A stretch of 64,000 nt of DNA from the NCBI GenBank assembly GCA_965223105.1, contig OZ244987.1:4960001-5024000 (forward strand). Reading direction: 5' to 3'. Origin of the DNA: JABDMH01 sp965223105 (GTDB lineage Bacteria > Bacteroidota > Bacteroidia > Chitinophagales > Saprospiraceae). A program made the translations under genes and the position numbers. Positions 1-9,817 of the stretch are shown one piece after another (within the stretch, counting starts at the first letter, position 1; each line of letters begins with the position of its first letter). Under the pieces are notes generated by a model. It was not told where the DNA came from. It made no database searches and saw only the letters and a program-made list of their open reading frames with translations.

Positions 1-392
1 TCACTTGCCAATGCTAGTTCTTTTATCTTCTCCAGCAGCAAAGTATTTTTAATCTCTTTTCTCGTTCCCAGACCACCAGGAACTAGAATTATCCGGGGGC
101 TGTCACTTGCCGTTTCTATTTTCTCCGTCACGATTGAAACCCCGTGTAGGTTCGTTATGACTCCCCCTTCAAGAGAGTAGAACTTTAGTGTATATAAGTC
201 AACCAATCGACCAAAAATCTCCGCTGGACCAAAAACATCTAAAGTTTCATAATTATTGAACATGATGAAGCCAATTTCCATAGTATTTTCTTTCGAAGTG
301 TTCTGGTTTTCTTGCTGTGCTATTGATCTAGTTGTCCCACAGGTGATCAGAGCAGCACTAAACAAAGCGAATAACTTAAGGGTAGGTACCAT
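1..392 (-). CDS. DJ-1/PfpI-family exported protein (partial, 3' end off window)
   Basis: The minus frame starts at an ATG at 390-392 and runs off the left edge, giving about 130 residues. The N-terminus is hydrophobic and ends in LITC, a plausible lipobox, so the product may be a lipoprotein. The body has the class I glutamine-amidotransferase-like fold start (IGFIMFNNYETLDVFGPAEIF) and the ILVPGG strand typical of DJ-1/PfpI proteins. The nucleophile-elbow cysteine lies beyond the window, so catalytic competence cannot be judged. Family call is from motif resemblance; substrate unknown. Confidence 0.75.
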   Translation of the reverse strand, partial: MVPTLKLFALFSAALITCGTTRSIAQQENQNTSKENTMEIGFIMFNNYETLDVFGPAEIFGRLVDLYTLKFYSLEGGVITNLHGVSIVTEKIETASDSPRIILVPGGLGTRKEIKNTLLLEKIKELALAS

Positions 393-531
393 TTACTGAG
401 AGACTTTTATTGGTGACAGGCTTTTTCTCATTTTTAGAATTGAAATACCTATTTCAGATTGCACCTTCATAGGTCCGACTTGTATCATCTGGTGGGTCAG
501 TAAAATCTACTATCTCTTTTTCCAAACTGCT

Positions 532-1566
532 TCACTGTTTAAAATCAGTAATGGTCTTCCCATCATAACGATATACCCCATCTAAAGCGCCATACCAGAT
601 ACTTCCATCATCAGCCTCTAATATCCCAAAAATCATATTATCATGTTCTGCATTAATTTCAATTGCAGTTGGCTTGTTGCCAGACAAGGACCTTTCATCA
701 TAACGGGAAAGTACCCATCTACCATTGGCCGTTTGGGAACTCGTCCAGATGTTGCCATTTTTATCTTCGTAAATGTATCCAACAAAATCTTCAGTGATAT
801 TAGTAAAACTATTGCCGTCATAGCACCAAAGGCCATCGTTGCCACCCAACCAAATATTACCCTTTTGATCTTCAATAATAGAACGGACATTCGTAAAGGG
901 TTTGCCGTTGTAGGTCAAAGTGACAAATGCTTTTCCATCATACCGAAAAGAATAGCTTCTCGTAGCAAACCAAAATCTACCAGTTTTGTCCTCAATGATA
1001 GCGTTGACTTCATTAGGGGGTCGTGTAAAATCTGGTATCGTTTTTCCCGATCTATCTTCGAAGATTGAATCTCTACTTAGGATAAAATTACGAAAAGATT
1101 CCCCGTCATAATGGCTTGCTCCTCCATTAACACCAAGCCAAATACCACCTGATCTATCTTCATAAATGGAAAGAATTTCGTTATTAGGAAGTCCGTCATT
1201 GGTGGTGAAATTTTGAAATGACTTCCCATCAAAACAATACACACCCGACCCTATAGATCCAAACCACATGTTGCCTCTTCTGTCTTCTAAGACAGAAAAA
1301 AAGCGGGCAGAACTCACCTCGCTGATAATATTGATGAAAGATCTTCCATCGTATTGAAAGACACCCTGGAATGTTGCAAGCCAAATGTTGCCATTTCTGT
1401 CTTGCTCGAGGGTGCGAGTGATCGTGTTAGGTCCGTAGGAGGTAGCTGCCTCGTGGGCTTTGTCATTGATACTATCGTTTGGTAATGGTGTCTTATTCTG
1501 CCCCATACTGATAGTGCAGGAGAAAGTCATCAAAAACAACGTGAAAGTCAGAGCGTATTCTTTCAT
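532..1566 (-). CDS. Two-component-regulator propeller repeat protein, exported
   Basis: 344 residues. The N-terminus is a signal peptide with a possible lipobox (FSC). The rest is a chain of short repeats of the form YDG-K-F plus EDK-G-NIW-G, the regulator-propeller blade that normally forms the periplasmic sensor of hybrid kinases. Here no kinase domain follows; the gene ends after the last blade, so this is a stand-alone seven-or-so-bladed propeller. A second protein of the same type lies at 15265-16314 inside the cassette array. Ligand unknown. Start is the ATG at 1566; the upstream gene is convergent. Confidence 0.85.
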   Translation of the reverse strand: MKEYALTFTLFLMTFSCTISMGQNKTPLPNDSINDKAHEAATSYGPNTITRTLEQDRNGNIWLATFQGVFQYDGRSFINIISEVSSARFFSVLEDRRGNMWFGSIGSGVYCFDGKSFQNFTTNDGLPNNEILSIYEDRSGGIWLGVNGGASHYDGESFRNFILSRDSIFEDRSGKTIPDFTRPPNEVNAIIEDKTGRFWFATRSYSFRYDGKAFVTLTYNGKPFTNVRSIIEDQKGNIWLGGNDGLWCYDGNSFTNITEDFVGYIYEDKNGNIWTSSQTANGRWVLSRYDERSLSGNKPTAIEINAEHDNMIFGILEADDGSIWYGALDGVYRYDGKTITDFKQ

Positions 1567-1839
1567 TTATTTTTGTTGTGTAATTTAAACTATTTTCAGA
1601 TATGATTTTTCAATCTCAGGTGGTTTTTTCGTCTAAAGCTTTTCCACTCTTATCTGGGTTAAGAATAGGCTCTTAAATGTCGTGTCTTCATTCTATTTAT
1701 ACCAGGCAAGCACTACTCTACACATGTTTGTTCTGTAGAATTTATCAAAGTATCTGTTTGGTAATTTGGATAATGGATGCAGGCATAAATTTAAGGAATA
1801 GATTGACTATATTTAACGTCAATACACACTTGATTTTGC

Positions 1840-3147
1840 ATGCGAATCTTTTTAATTCTTACCTTCCTAGCTTTCTTGATTCGATCTGGAGTTTCACAAT
1901 CAATTGCCCTCAGCACTCAGGAGGATGTCGATAATTTTCCATCCGTATACGGCTCACTCGATACAATCCATAGATTGATTATTGGTGTAAGCTTAGGTTA
2001 CCCCAGTACAGACATAGAAAACCTTGATAGTCTGAAATTCATAGTATATATACGCAATGAGCTAAACATACAGGAGAATGACTCACTGGAATCACTCCGG
2101 GGGCTGCAAAACTTAACGGGAGTTGGGAGATATGTCAGAATACAATTTAATCAAAATTTGATGTCTATTGATCATCTCTCGGGGCTAGATTCAGTCGGAA
2201 ATTTTATTTCACTCTACAATAACCCTACCCTGACAGATTGTGCTATCTCACTAATCTGCGAAATGCTTAAGAATAGTGCCTCTGATGTTTTTGCACACCA
2301 GAATGGTCCGGGATGCTCTGGAGCTGAAGAAATTGCAGATTCTTGTAAATTAAAATGTGAATGCCCGCCAGGTATTAGTTTTGAAACTCAAAGTGAAATT
2401 AATGCATTTTCAGTGGACTATCCTGATTGCAACAAAATATCCGGAAATGTTTTTATTTCTGGGGTCGACATCACCAATTTAGATAGTCTCATTAGCATTC
2501 AAAAGATCTCGGGAGGACTTTCAGTTCTATCAAATCCGACATTGAGCTCACTAGGAGGATTGGAGTCCCTAGATACAGTAGAAAACTTCATACAGATATA
2601 TGAAAATCATAGGCTAACCGATTTGCATGGTTTGAATGAACTTACTTTTTGTGGGTCCAATTTTTCTATACATATGAATGATTCACTAGCGGATCTTACT
2701 GGCTTAGATAATTTAAACCGGATCGAAGGTCAGCTATCCGTGAGTTCAAACAAAAACCTGCACTCCATTTCTAGCCTTAATTCCCTATTACATTGCTACC
2801 ACATGAGTATTTATAGCAATGATTCTCTTAAATATCTTAATGGATTGGGAAATCTGGATACGATCCGATATTCAGCAATTATTGCATATAATCCAACCCT
2901 GCAGCACTTTAATGGTTTTACAAGATTAAAATATGTAGGACTCGACCTGTCAACCGACATATCGTCACTAGCTGGTTTAGACTCACTGGTAAAGGATGAC
3001 AGCCTGGTAGTGAATGCCTTGAGAAAACAAAATGCCACTGGACAAGAGGGTGGAAATAAAAACTATAATGGTTTGAGGCTTCATTGCGCAGGTTTTTTTT
3101 CAAAACTGCTGAATATCTGGCCTGAATGCTATTACACGATTGTATAA
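1840..3147 (+). CDS. Exported receptor-L-domain/leucine-rich-like repeat protein
   Basis: 435 residues with a signal peptide (MRIFLILTFLAFLIRSGVSQ). Repeats of the type L-GL-L-GN-L-I-NN-L recur throughout, as in receptor L-domain-like proteins of Saprospira-type bacteria. A cysteine-bearing module (CAISLICEMLK then GPGCSG) closes the first repeat block at about residue 145, as is common in these proteins. The C-terminus stops abruptly at WPECYYTIV with no T9SS tail, so the gene may be 3'-truncated. Function unknown; probably surface-exposed binding. Confidence 0.75.
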   Translation: MRIFLILTFLAFLIRSGVSQSIALSTQEDVDNFPSVYGSLDTIHRLIIGVSLGYPSTDIENLDSLKFIVYIRNELNIQENDSLESLRGLQNLTGVGRYVRIQFNQNLMSIDHLSGLDSVGNFISLYNNPTLTDCAISLICEMLKNSASDVFAHQNGPGCSGAEEIADSCKLKCECPPGISFETQSEINAFSVDYPDCNKISGNVFISGVDITNLDSLISIQKISGGLSVLSNPTLSSLGGLESLDTVENFIQIYENHRLTDLHGLNELTFCGSNFSIHMNDSLADLTGLDNLNRIEGQLSVSSNKNLHSISSLNSLLHCYHMSIYSNDSLKYLNGLGNLDTIRYSAIIAYNPTLQHFNGFTRLKYVGLDLSTDISSLAGLDSLVKDDSLVVNALRKQNATGQEGGNKNYNGLRLHCAGFFSKLLNIWPECYYTIV

Positions 3148-3599
3148 TTCTTGAGTAGTAGCAAAGATTAGAATCATGGGAACATCGAGACAGATAACTA
3201 CCATTTAGTTCTTGTCCAACGTTGACAGAAAGGGTTTAAGACCTTTGACACTCTGGCTCCAGGACGATGGATATTTCACTGCTAGTACCTCGAATATTGG
3301 ATATAGGGAAGTAGGTACAGGGAAACTCCATCTTAACTTGCTCAATGAAGGGCCTGTATATCCATCCGACGATTGTTCGGGCACTTAAAAAGCACCGGCC
3401 CTTTTTCGCTCAGGTCAATACGCCCGAGGCAGGGTATGACATCTACGATCGCAGATCTGCCGAGAGGGAAAGAGTGAAATGGGTTGGAGAAGATATTTAG
3501 CCACAGATTGCTACTGCCGAAAATGTCACACCACCACCCCATTGCCCCGGTCACCGCGTTACTCAGGAAAGAATGGGCATGGTATCTCAACTCAGGGTA

Positions 3600-3719
3600 T
3601 GGCATGGACAGCAGAATAGGGTGGATATTGGATCAACTCTACCAGTAAAAGTAAAAGATGGTGCAGTTGTTGTTGATTTAGAGGCCGAGAGTTTTATAAC
3701 ACTAGCCACAAGAAAATAA
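3600..3719 (+). pseudogene. C-terminal remnant of an unidentified gene
   Basis: The stretch 3148-4058 has no intact gene. The frame ending in TAA at 3717-3719 reads LPVKVKDGAVVVDLEAESF before the stop, a protein-like C-terminus without a start. Another frame around 3235-3390 reads LTLWLQDDGYFTASTSN, so a decayed, frameshifted gene is likely. I could not identify the family. The rest of the gap (3720-4058) shows nothing recognisable. Confidence 0.35.
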
Positions 3720-4058
3720 GGTGAACCATTAGGTAATCATCCTTTTTAGCGATTTAGTTAAAGAGACTGAACTGGTAATCGACGTTGTGTTCAGATGCAA
3801 GGGATTTATGCAGATCCTTCAGTTAGAAATTTTACGGCTTAAACTAGGAATGATAGTCTACAGAGCCAGAAATTAGTGGTTCTCGTTTGTACAGAGCGAG
3901 GGTTAGAAGAGTGAAAGAGATTGGTATGTAAGACATCATTAAAATATTTGGTCATATGGTCTAAATCAGCATTTATAGTCAAAGGTCGTAAACAACTTCA
4001 GCTGAAATATTAGCAAACCACAAATATTTTAAATATTTTCATTGAGGTTTGCAATTAT

Positions 4059-4931
4059 ATGAGTGTACAGGCATCTCATATTAATAATTTGGACTTGTTG
4101 GTTGAGCCGGCATGGTTGGAACAGCATCTTGATGATCCTGATATTCGAGTTGTAGATGCAACTGTACAGGTTAAGCTTTGGCCATTTCCCAGAATTAGCA
4201 GTGGTAGGAGAAATTTCAAGCGACGGCATATTCCGGGAGCAGTTTTTGCCGACCTGCTGAAAATTTCGGATCCCAAGGCACCTCGACGTACTTTTACGAT
4301 GCCAAGTGCCGATCGATTTGCAGCATTTATGAGTAAACTAGGTATCGGCGAAGGAGTTAAGGTTGTCATTTATGATGAACGAGAAAACATGTGGGCTGCA
4401 CGACTATGGTGGATGCTTCGGGCCTTTGGATTTGATCAGGCTTCCATCCTAAATGGAGGGTGGGCAGCTTGGAGGTTGGAAGATCGACCCATATCGTCCG
4501 AATCAAATATGTATCGTCATGTGCCATTTATTCCACGTCCGAGACCAGAATTAATGGTCAACAAAGAAGAAGTGCTAAACGCTATTGGTGATAAAGATGC
4601 TTGCATTGTGAGTGCATTAGGTCGTCGACAACACCGGGGTGAGCGCAATGAGTATGGTCGAAGAGGCCATATACCGGGCGCAAAGAACGTCACTGCATGG
4701 GAGATCTTAGATCGAAACACTAATCGTTATCGACCAATAGAAGAGCTAAGGAAATTGTTTCAACCAGTGTTTGATAAAGATCGTATCATAACCTACTGTG
4801 GAGGTGGAGTAGCGGCATCTAGTGATGCCTTTGTTCTTCATCTGCTCGGGCATCAAAACGTCGCAGTTTATGACGGAGGTCTCCTAGAATGGTGCAAAGA
4901 TCGCAATCTACCACTGGAACTTGATGATTGA
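4059..4931 (+). CDS. Tandem-rhodanese sulfurtransferase
   Basis: 290 residues, the usual length of thiosulfate/3-mercaptopyruvate sulfurtransferases, with two rhodanese domains (about 12-145 and 165-287). The first has the non-catalytic rhodanese signature (RHIPGAVFAD and ILNGGWAAW). The second has HIPGAKNV and the active loop YCGGGVAA with the catalytic cysteine at residue 247. The loop CGGGVAA differs from both CRKGVTA (thiosulfate type) and CGSGVTA (mercaptopyruvate type), so the donor is uncertain. No signal peptide, hence cytoplasmic. No operon partner is close. Confidence 0.88.
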   Translation: MSVQASHINNLDLLVEPAWLEQHLDDPDIRVVDATVQVKLWPFPRISSGRRNFKRRHIPGAVFADLLKISDPKAPRRTFTMPSADRFAAFMSKLGIGEGVKVVIYDERENMWAARLWWMLRAFGFDQASILNGGWAAWRLEDRPISSESNMYRHVPFIPRPRPELMVNKEEVLNAIGDKDACIVSALGRRQHRGERNEYGRRGHIPGAKNVTAWEILDRNTNRYRPIEELRKLFQPVFDKDRIITYCGGGVAASSDAFVLHLLGHQNVAVYDGGLLEWCKDRNLPLELDD

Positions 4932-5346
4932 AGCCTCCAGATCTGACAAATTCCTATAGCATCTGTCTTTAGATGTTTTGGCAATGTGCCTTATTAATGG
5001 CGATCCTTACCACATTATATCGTGTTAAAAATGGACCGCAAGCCGGTGACAGCCAGCTAATTCAGAAAAATCTTCTAGGGTGGCATGTATTTGATCATTA
5101 ATACTTGCTGCATGAATGGCTGGAGGGATAACTATACTGCCCAAAGAGGATAGACTGTGCATTTAGACTCGGGGAGGTGAAGAAAGCCAAAAAATCTTGC
5201 TTTACTGGACTACATCCAGACCCAACCTTAACCCAGTCAAACCAGACGGTCGGCGACTAAATTCGCCGCTACATTGGGGCCAGATGATGGCTTTGACCCA
5301 TTGCCCACACAACTGCTTCTCACCTACATACCAGTTCAGTCCAGTT
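4932..5346. other. Intergenic gap without recognisable content
   Basis: About 415 bp between the rhodanese and the convergent gene at 5347. Both strands were scanned; only short frames without codon-like character are present and no clear hairpin terminator or repeat was seen. Confidence 0.5.
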
Positions 5347-6003
5347 TTATGGCTTAACGGTGATCTGTCCACAGGGGAACAATGCAGATTCAAAATGAGG
5401 CACTATGCTGATTCTATAAAAAAGGTCATGCTCCTTTAAGACCAGTCCTGTTCGCACCATTCCCCCCGCCTGATAGGAGAGTGCACCAATGTAGAAAAGG
5501 CACTCCTCTCCTGGATTAATCGTTTTTTGTAGCATGGTAGGACTTCTAAGACCAGCATCTAAAAAAGATTTTAAACCCGTTGCACCATAGTTGTACAATG
5601 ATTCTTTGTCAACCGTCATCGTGTCTGAAGGGATAAATAACTTTAAGTAAGCGTCGGGTGAAGAAGGCACTGGGAAGGAATCAGCAGGAAAACCAATAAC
5701 CAGTTCTATGGTAGCAGCCGTTTCGTTTATGATGCGGGTCCAGAATATTGCCGATCCAAATCCCTTACCCGTGGGATCGACATACCGGTCTCCCTTGGGA
5801 TAACTGTTTTGGATGATGATCCCTTTCCCCTTGGCCGCATCAGAAGATTCCACCAATTGACCGCTGGCATTAAATACATACGCTCGGTAGTCATACATTG
5901 ATTTCAATTCCATACGATTGAATTCCTCAGTTGTCTGGTCAGTTTGTCCCAGACAGGCGAGATGCGCTAAACCCAAAAGTGCTATTACGATAAATTGAGC
6001 CAT
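5347..6003 (-). CDS. Exported protein of unknown function
   Basis: 218 residues with a signal peptide (MAQFIVIALLGLAHLACLGQ); the cysteine at about residue 17 could be a lipobox (LAC). The mature part is a beta-rich domain with motifs YPKGDRYVDPTGKGFGSAIFWTR, then IPSDTMTVDKESLYNYG. I do not recognise the family. It lies downstream of the hybrid sensor kinase on the same strand, with a 230-bp gap, so it could be a regulated or accessory product, but nothing shows this. Confidence 0.65.
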   Translation of the reverse strand: MAQFIVIALLGLAHLACLGQTDQTTEEFNRMELKSMYDYRAYVFNASGQLVESSDAAKGKGIIIQNSYPKGDRYVDPTGKGFGSAIFWTRIINETAATIELVIGFPADSFPVPSSPDAYLKLFIPSDTMTVDKESLYNYGATGLKSFLDAGLRSPTMLQKTINPGEECLFYIGALSYQAGGMVRTGLVLKEHDLFYRISIVPHFESALFPCGQITVKP

Positions 6004-6235
6004 TTTTATACTATCCCAGGACTGACGGCCAAGTCCATATCCGAGGGCTTGTATCCAGTACTGTTATATAAGGTCCCATGTCCAGGTCGAAAACGGCCCT
6101 ACGATATTCTTTGTTGTCACGGATAAATCTCAGGCAGCGGCTTTTCACTGAGGTAAAAGGTATGATCTTGCCGTGACCGGATCTATCTCCGTACATTTCT
6201 TACAGCTATAATATAATACTGTTTCTATCGGCTTG

Positions 6236-8425
6236 TCAGGGAGAGATCGACCGCTCTCTGAAAGAACTTGGAGTGCTTCCGACCTCCCTGCTAAACATTC
6301 GACTAAAATACGCCGGATCTTTAAAACCGACTTCATACCCAATTTCGGAAATATTTAGCTGGGTGTTTAACAAGAGCTCTTTGGCGCGGTTTAGCCTCAA
6401 CTTTTGGATCAACTCCGATGTTGAATGACCAGTGAGTGCTTTGACTTTTCTGTATAGTTGTGTTCTGCTGATACCAAACAAAGCTGCCAGGCGATTGACA
6501 TCAAAGGACTCGTCATCTATGTGATCTTGCAGGACTTCTTTCACCCTGAGCATAAATATCCCTTCCGTATCATCAGGCAATGGATGTTCGGATTGAGTAT
6601 AAGCAAAAAGTAGGTATTTCTTTCTCAGGGTGTCCCTCATCTGCCATAATTTTCTGAGTCTTGTTTCTAGTTCCAGGCTGTCGAACGGTTTTACCAGATA
6701 CGCATCAGCGCCACTTTCGATCCCTTTGATTCTGGAATCTCGGTCAGCCCGCGCAGTCAGCAGGATAATCGGAATGTGGCTGGTACGGATATCTTGCTTC
6801 AAACTTGCGCAAACCTCATATCCATTTACTTCAGGCATCAAGATATCTGAAATGATGACATCAGGCATGATTTTTATTGCTTTTTCAATGCCTTCTTTTC
6901 CATTATGCGCCAAATGGGTAGTAAAAGTGTCTTTCAGCAACTCAGTGATGTAATTTGCAACGTCTCTGTTGTCTTCAATAATTAGGATCACGGGAGTACC
7001 ATCCTGTTCTGGTGCAGAAACCCGTGAATGGGTATCGGCAGAGAGCGGTGGCAAGGGTTGAATCACCTCTTTTCTGGGAGCAAGATTTGTAATGGGTAGG
7101 CCCACGCAAAATTCCGATCCCCTTCCAGGTTCAGAATTTACATACAATTGTCCTCGCATAAAATCCAGGATATCCGCCACCAGGGCTAATCCGATACCAG
7201 TACCCACAGAAGGATAGGTATCATCGGGAATGCGATAAAATCGTTCAAAGATTCGTGGCAACTGTTCCCAGGAGATGCCTTTGCCCTGGTCCCGGACCGA
7301 AATGAGTAATATTTCATGATTCGTCTCCATGACCCTGCGCGGAAATATCCGGAATGCAAATCTGCTCTCAAAATCTGTGCTTTCGGACTTCCATATTTCT
7401 ATCGTAATATCGCTTCCGGCGTGTGAGTTTTTAATCGCATTGGAGACTAGATTGCCAATCAGTGATTCCATACGAGCTGGATCGAAATCCATCAATACAG
7501 AAATATCGGGAGCTTGCAGATTTATGCTGATATCTCGCTCCTCGGCGACTCTGGTATGGGGCTCGATCAGATATTTAAGAAAGAGTACAATATCAGATTG
7601 AACCGGGTAAAAAGTGATCTTCCCGGATTGAAGTTTTGACAACTCTAGCATTTGATTGATGAGGTGCAAAAGTTTTTGTCCATTCTTCTGTATCATATGT
7701 AGCCCCTTTTCCAGCAGTTCTTCGGGCTTTTTCCTGATCTGCTCAGACATTCCAAGGATCAATGTTAAAGGAGTGCGGAATTCATGGGTAATATTATTGT
7801 AGAACTGATTCTTCAAGGTGTCCAGTTCTTTCCATTGCTCCGCTTCCCTGGTCTTCATCAAGATCTTTTCTTCAACATATTCGGAGATTGTTTTAAAAAT
7901 GTTTGCTGCAATCACCAGGATATGTAAAGCAAAAAGAATCAGGTTTATGCGCGGTGGGATAACTTCAACAGGTGTGATGTATGGTTGAATAAACGGAATG
8001 CTAATAATAAATGATAAATATATACCGAATAGGATATAGGTATGCAACCTGGTAAGAAAGGAGAGTGAAAACATGTACATGGCCAATCCAACAAGTGCTA
8101 CACCTCCTGACTGGAGAAGCCCTCCAAACAGGATCGTAGCGGCGATTGAAAAAAACATTCCAACATAAAGGATGAGTGCTGACAAAATTCGTTCGTACTT
8201 TCTAAGCGCGATGAACAGAATGATGAAGCCTAGAGTATAACCACCAAAGATCCACATGCCGATGGCATAATACTTGAGTCCCAACTTCCACATAACTAAA
8301 CCAAAAATCGCCATCATAAAGGGGGTAGGGGTCATAATCTGCCATAACCTTTCTTTATACGCCCGCGTATCTTCATCATCGCCCGGTCGGTAAATAGAGA
8401 ATTTCATAATCAACAATTTATTCAA
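6236..8425 (-). CDS. Hybrid histidine kinase with receiver and AraC-type output domain
   Basis: 729 residues. Residues 35-175 form about six membrane segments. A linker then leads to the HisKA box NITHEFRTPL with the phospho-acceptor His at 214. The HATPase follows (N box NAIKNSHA, G boxes DQGKGIS and GTGIGLA). A receiver domain lies at about 475-590 with the phospho-acceptor Asp in DVIISDILMP and the conserved Lys in LVKPF. A C-terminal AraC helix-turn-helix pair occupies about 630-725. This is a one-protein two-component system typical of Bacteroidota, but with a membrane sensor instead of the usual periplasmic propeller. The start may be the ATG at 8425 or the next one at 8407. Confidence 0.92.
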   Translation of the reverse strand: MNKLLIMKFSIYRPGDDEDTRAYKERLWQIMTPTPFMMAIFGLVMWKLGLKYYAIGMWIFGGYTLGFIILFIALRKYERILSALILYVGMFFSIAATILFGGLLQSGGVALVGLAMYMFSLSFLTRLHTYILFGIYLSFIISIPFIQPYITPVEVIPPRINLILFALHILVIAANIFKTISEYVEEKILMKTREAEQWKELDTLKNQFYNNITHEFRTPLTLILGMSEQIRKKPEELLEKGLHMIQKNGQKLLHLINQMLELSKLQSGKITFYPVQSDIVLFLKYLIEPHTRVAEERDISINLQAPDISVLMDFDPARMESLIGNLVSNAIKNSHAGSDITIEIWKSESTDFESRFAFRIFPRRVMETNHEILLISVRDQGKGISWEQLPRIFERFYRIPDDTYPSVGTGIGLALVADILDFMRGQLYVNSEPGRGSEFCVGLPITNLAPRKEVIQPLPPLSADTHSRVSAPEQDGTPVILIIEDNRDVANYITELLKDTFTTHLAHNGKEGIEKAIKIMPDVIISDILMPEVNGYEVCASLKQDIRTSHIPIILLTARADRDSRIKGIESGADAYLVKPFDSLELETRLRKLWQMRDTLRKKYLLFAYTQSEHPLPDDTEGIFMLRVKEVLQDHIDDESFDVNRLAALFGISRTQLYRKVKALTGHSTSELIQKLRLNRAKELLLNTQLNISEIGYEVGFKDPAYFSRMFSREVGSTPSSFRERSISP

Positions 8426-8567
8426 AGTACGTTCGGCAACAAATGATTTGAATCACACTTGTATTACATAGCGATGGCCTCTTAAGTAACACAAACGGGA
8501 GGCTCTGTTGCAGAGCTTCCCGTTGGCCCTATCTCGTAACAAAAGGAGTTGTTCGCTGAACCTGTAC

Positions 8568-9164
8568 TCAAAAAGCACCAATTGGTGTGATCATGCCTTC
8601 TATGGATGCGTAAAATGTGCCATCCTCCTGAAGAGTTATATTGTAATACCGAAAGTGGCCACTTGCACCATCCCATTTTCCGGTCCCCCCGGTGATGACA
8701 TTCTCGCTGATGCCCTCCTGACCAGGATCCGGGAAGAAGGTCAGTGTACCTTCATAAAAGACCTTGTCCCCGGAAGGAGAATGAAATTCTCCAACGTAAT
8801 CGGCAGCAAAGACGGACACCCCATCCAGTTTGCCTGGATTACAGTTGAGAAACTCAAGGTGTCCTCCGGCAACATTGCCCAGGTGTGTGATCTGTCCTCC
8901 GATATCTCTGAAGCCGCGAGGATAGGGAATATCCAGGCAGAAAACTGGGGCAGGATCAAAATATGGGACTTCGATGACATAGCCCTTGAAAGGAACCATC
9001 TGCCTGTGTCCCTTTTTTGCATGAATCACCACAGCGTTATCTAACGCTTCCATCATGGTGTGGATTCCTCGTTGCTGGAGTGGATTGATCTCTTCCTTTT
9101 GACAGGCCAACACCATCGCCAGGATCAGGGTAGATAATAAAGACAATGAAATACGTGTTTTCAT
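8568..9164 (-). CDS. Lipoprotein of unknown function
   Basis: 198 residues with a clear lipobox (LAMVLAC, then QKEE). The C-terminal part has GGTGKWDGASGHFRYY, a pattern seen in small beta-barrel, allene-oxide-cyclase/dirigent-like folds, but this is only a resemblance. Upstream of the sensor kinase on the same strand with a 140-bp gap. Function unknown. Confidence 0.7.
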   Translation of the reverse strand: MKTRISLSLLSTLILAMVLACQKEEINPLQQRGIHTMMEALDNAVVIHAKKGHRQMVPFKGYVIEVPYFDPAPVFCLDIPYPRGFRDIGGQITHLGNVAGGHLEFLNCNPGKLDGVSVFAADYVGEFHSPSGDKVFYEGTLTFFPDPGQEGISENVITGGTGKWDGASGHFRYYNITLQEDGTFYASIEGMITPIGAF

Positions 9165-9461
9165 GGTATACAGATTTAATGATTATGGAATGGAGGACTT
9201 TCCTCACATCATTTTCGAATATACCGGTGCGACCGGGCCATGTTCTGGTACTCTTGTTTCATAATCCTGGATATTTGTTCCCTGGCTCTGGGTTGGGAAA
9301 CAGATGTGAGAACTTCAAGCAACACCCCGGCCGAAAATTAGGGTTATACTCATCATTTTCTCATTGTTGTGCTTTATGACGACAAAATTGACTGATAGAT
9401 ATGGATCGATTCATCGTACTTTCTTCAATGTGATGACACTTCTTCCCCCGATGCTCAGAGC

Positions 9462-9640
9462 ACATCGATCTATGACATCAAAATCACCGGCCTCATCGGC
9501 GGTGAAATCAATCTTTTCCACTTTGCGAGCTACAGGAAAGTGCTGATCATCAAGAGAGCCTCTATGGCTTCAATCCACAGCAACCCCACTTGCAGAGGCT
9601 GCAAGAGTATGCTGTAACGAACACTGATTCATACAACTGA
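9462..9640 (+). pseudogene. Glutathione peroxidase relic
   Basis: The plus frame from 9462 reads SIYDIKITGLIGGEINLFHF then RKVLIIKRAS, matching the N-terminal strands of glutathione peroxidases. After a frameshift near 9560 another frame gives GFNPQQPHLQRLQEYAV, matching the G-F-T-P-Q-Y helix that follows the catalytic Cys/Sec. The catalytic residue itself is lost at the frameshift and no C-terminal half follows. The remaining bases to 9817 hold only short protein-like fragments. Confidence 0.5.
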
Positions 9641-9817
9641 AGTATTATATCGACGAGGGCAACTGTCAATGTGTCAAATGTGAATTGATGATCCAGGAGT
9701 CGGGGACGATGCCATCTCGGGCAAGTTTATTTCTTCGTTCAAAATTGCCGCCAATGCCAGACTACGCGCTGCTCTGAAGGAGTAGCGAAGTAGCTACTGT
9801 CATGCCTTGTATATTAA

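Noticed and set aside
643..1068. Antisense open frames over the propeller genes and the large dehydrogenase-like genes
   Set aside because: They are mirror frames of well-supported genes, without signal, domain or start context of their own.
9641..9817. Small gene after the glutathione peroxidase relic
   Set aside because: Frames such as YYIDEGNCQCVKCELM and KIAANARLRAALKE are protein-like but short, in different frames and without starts; treated as decayed sequence.
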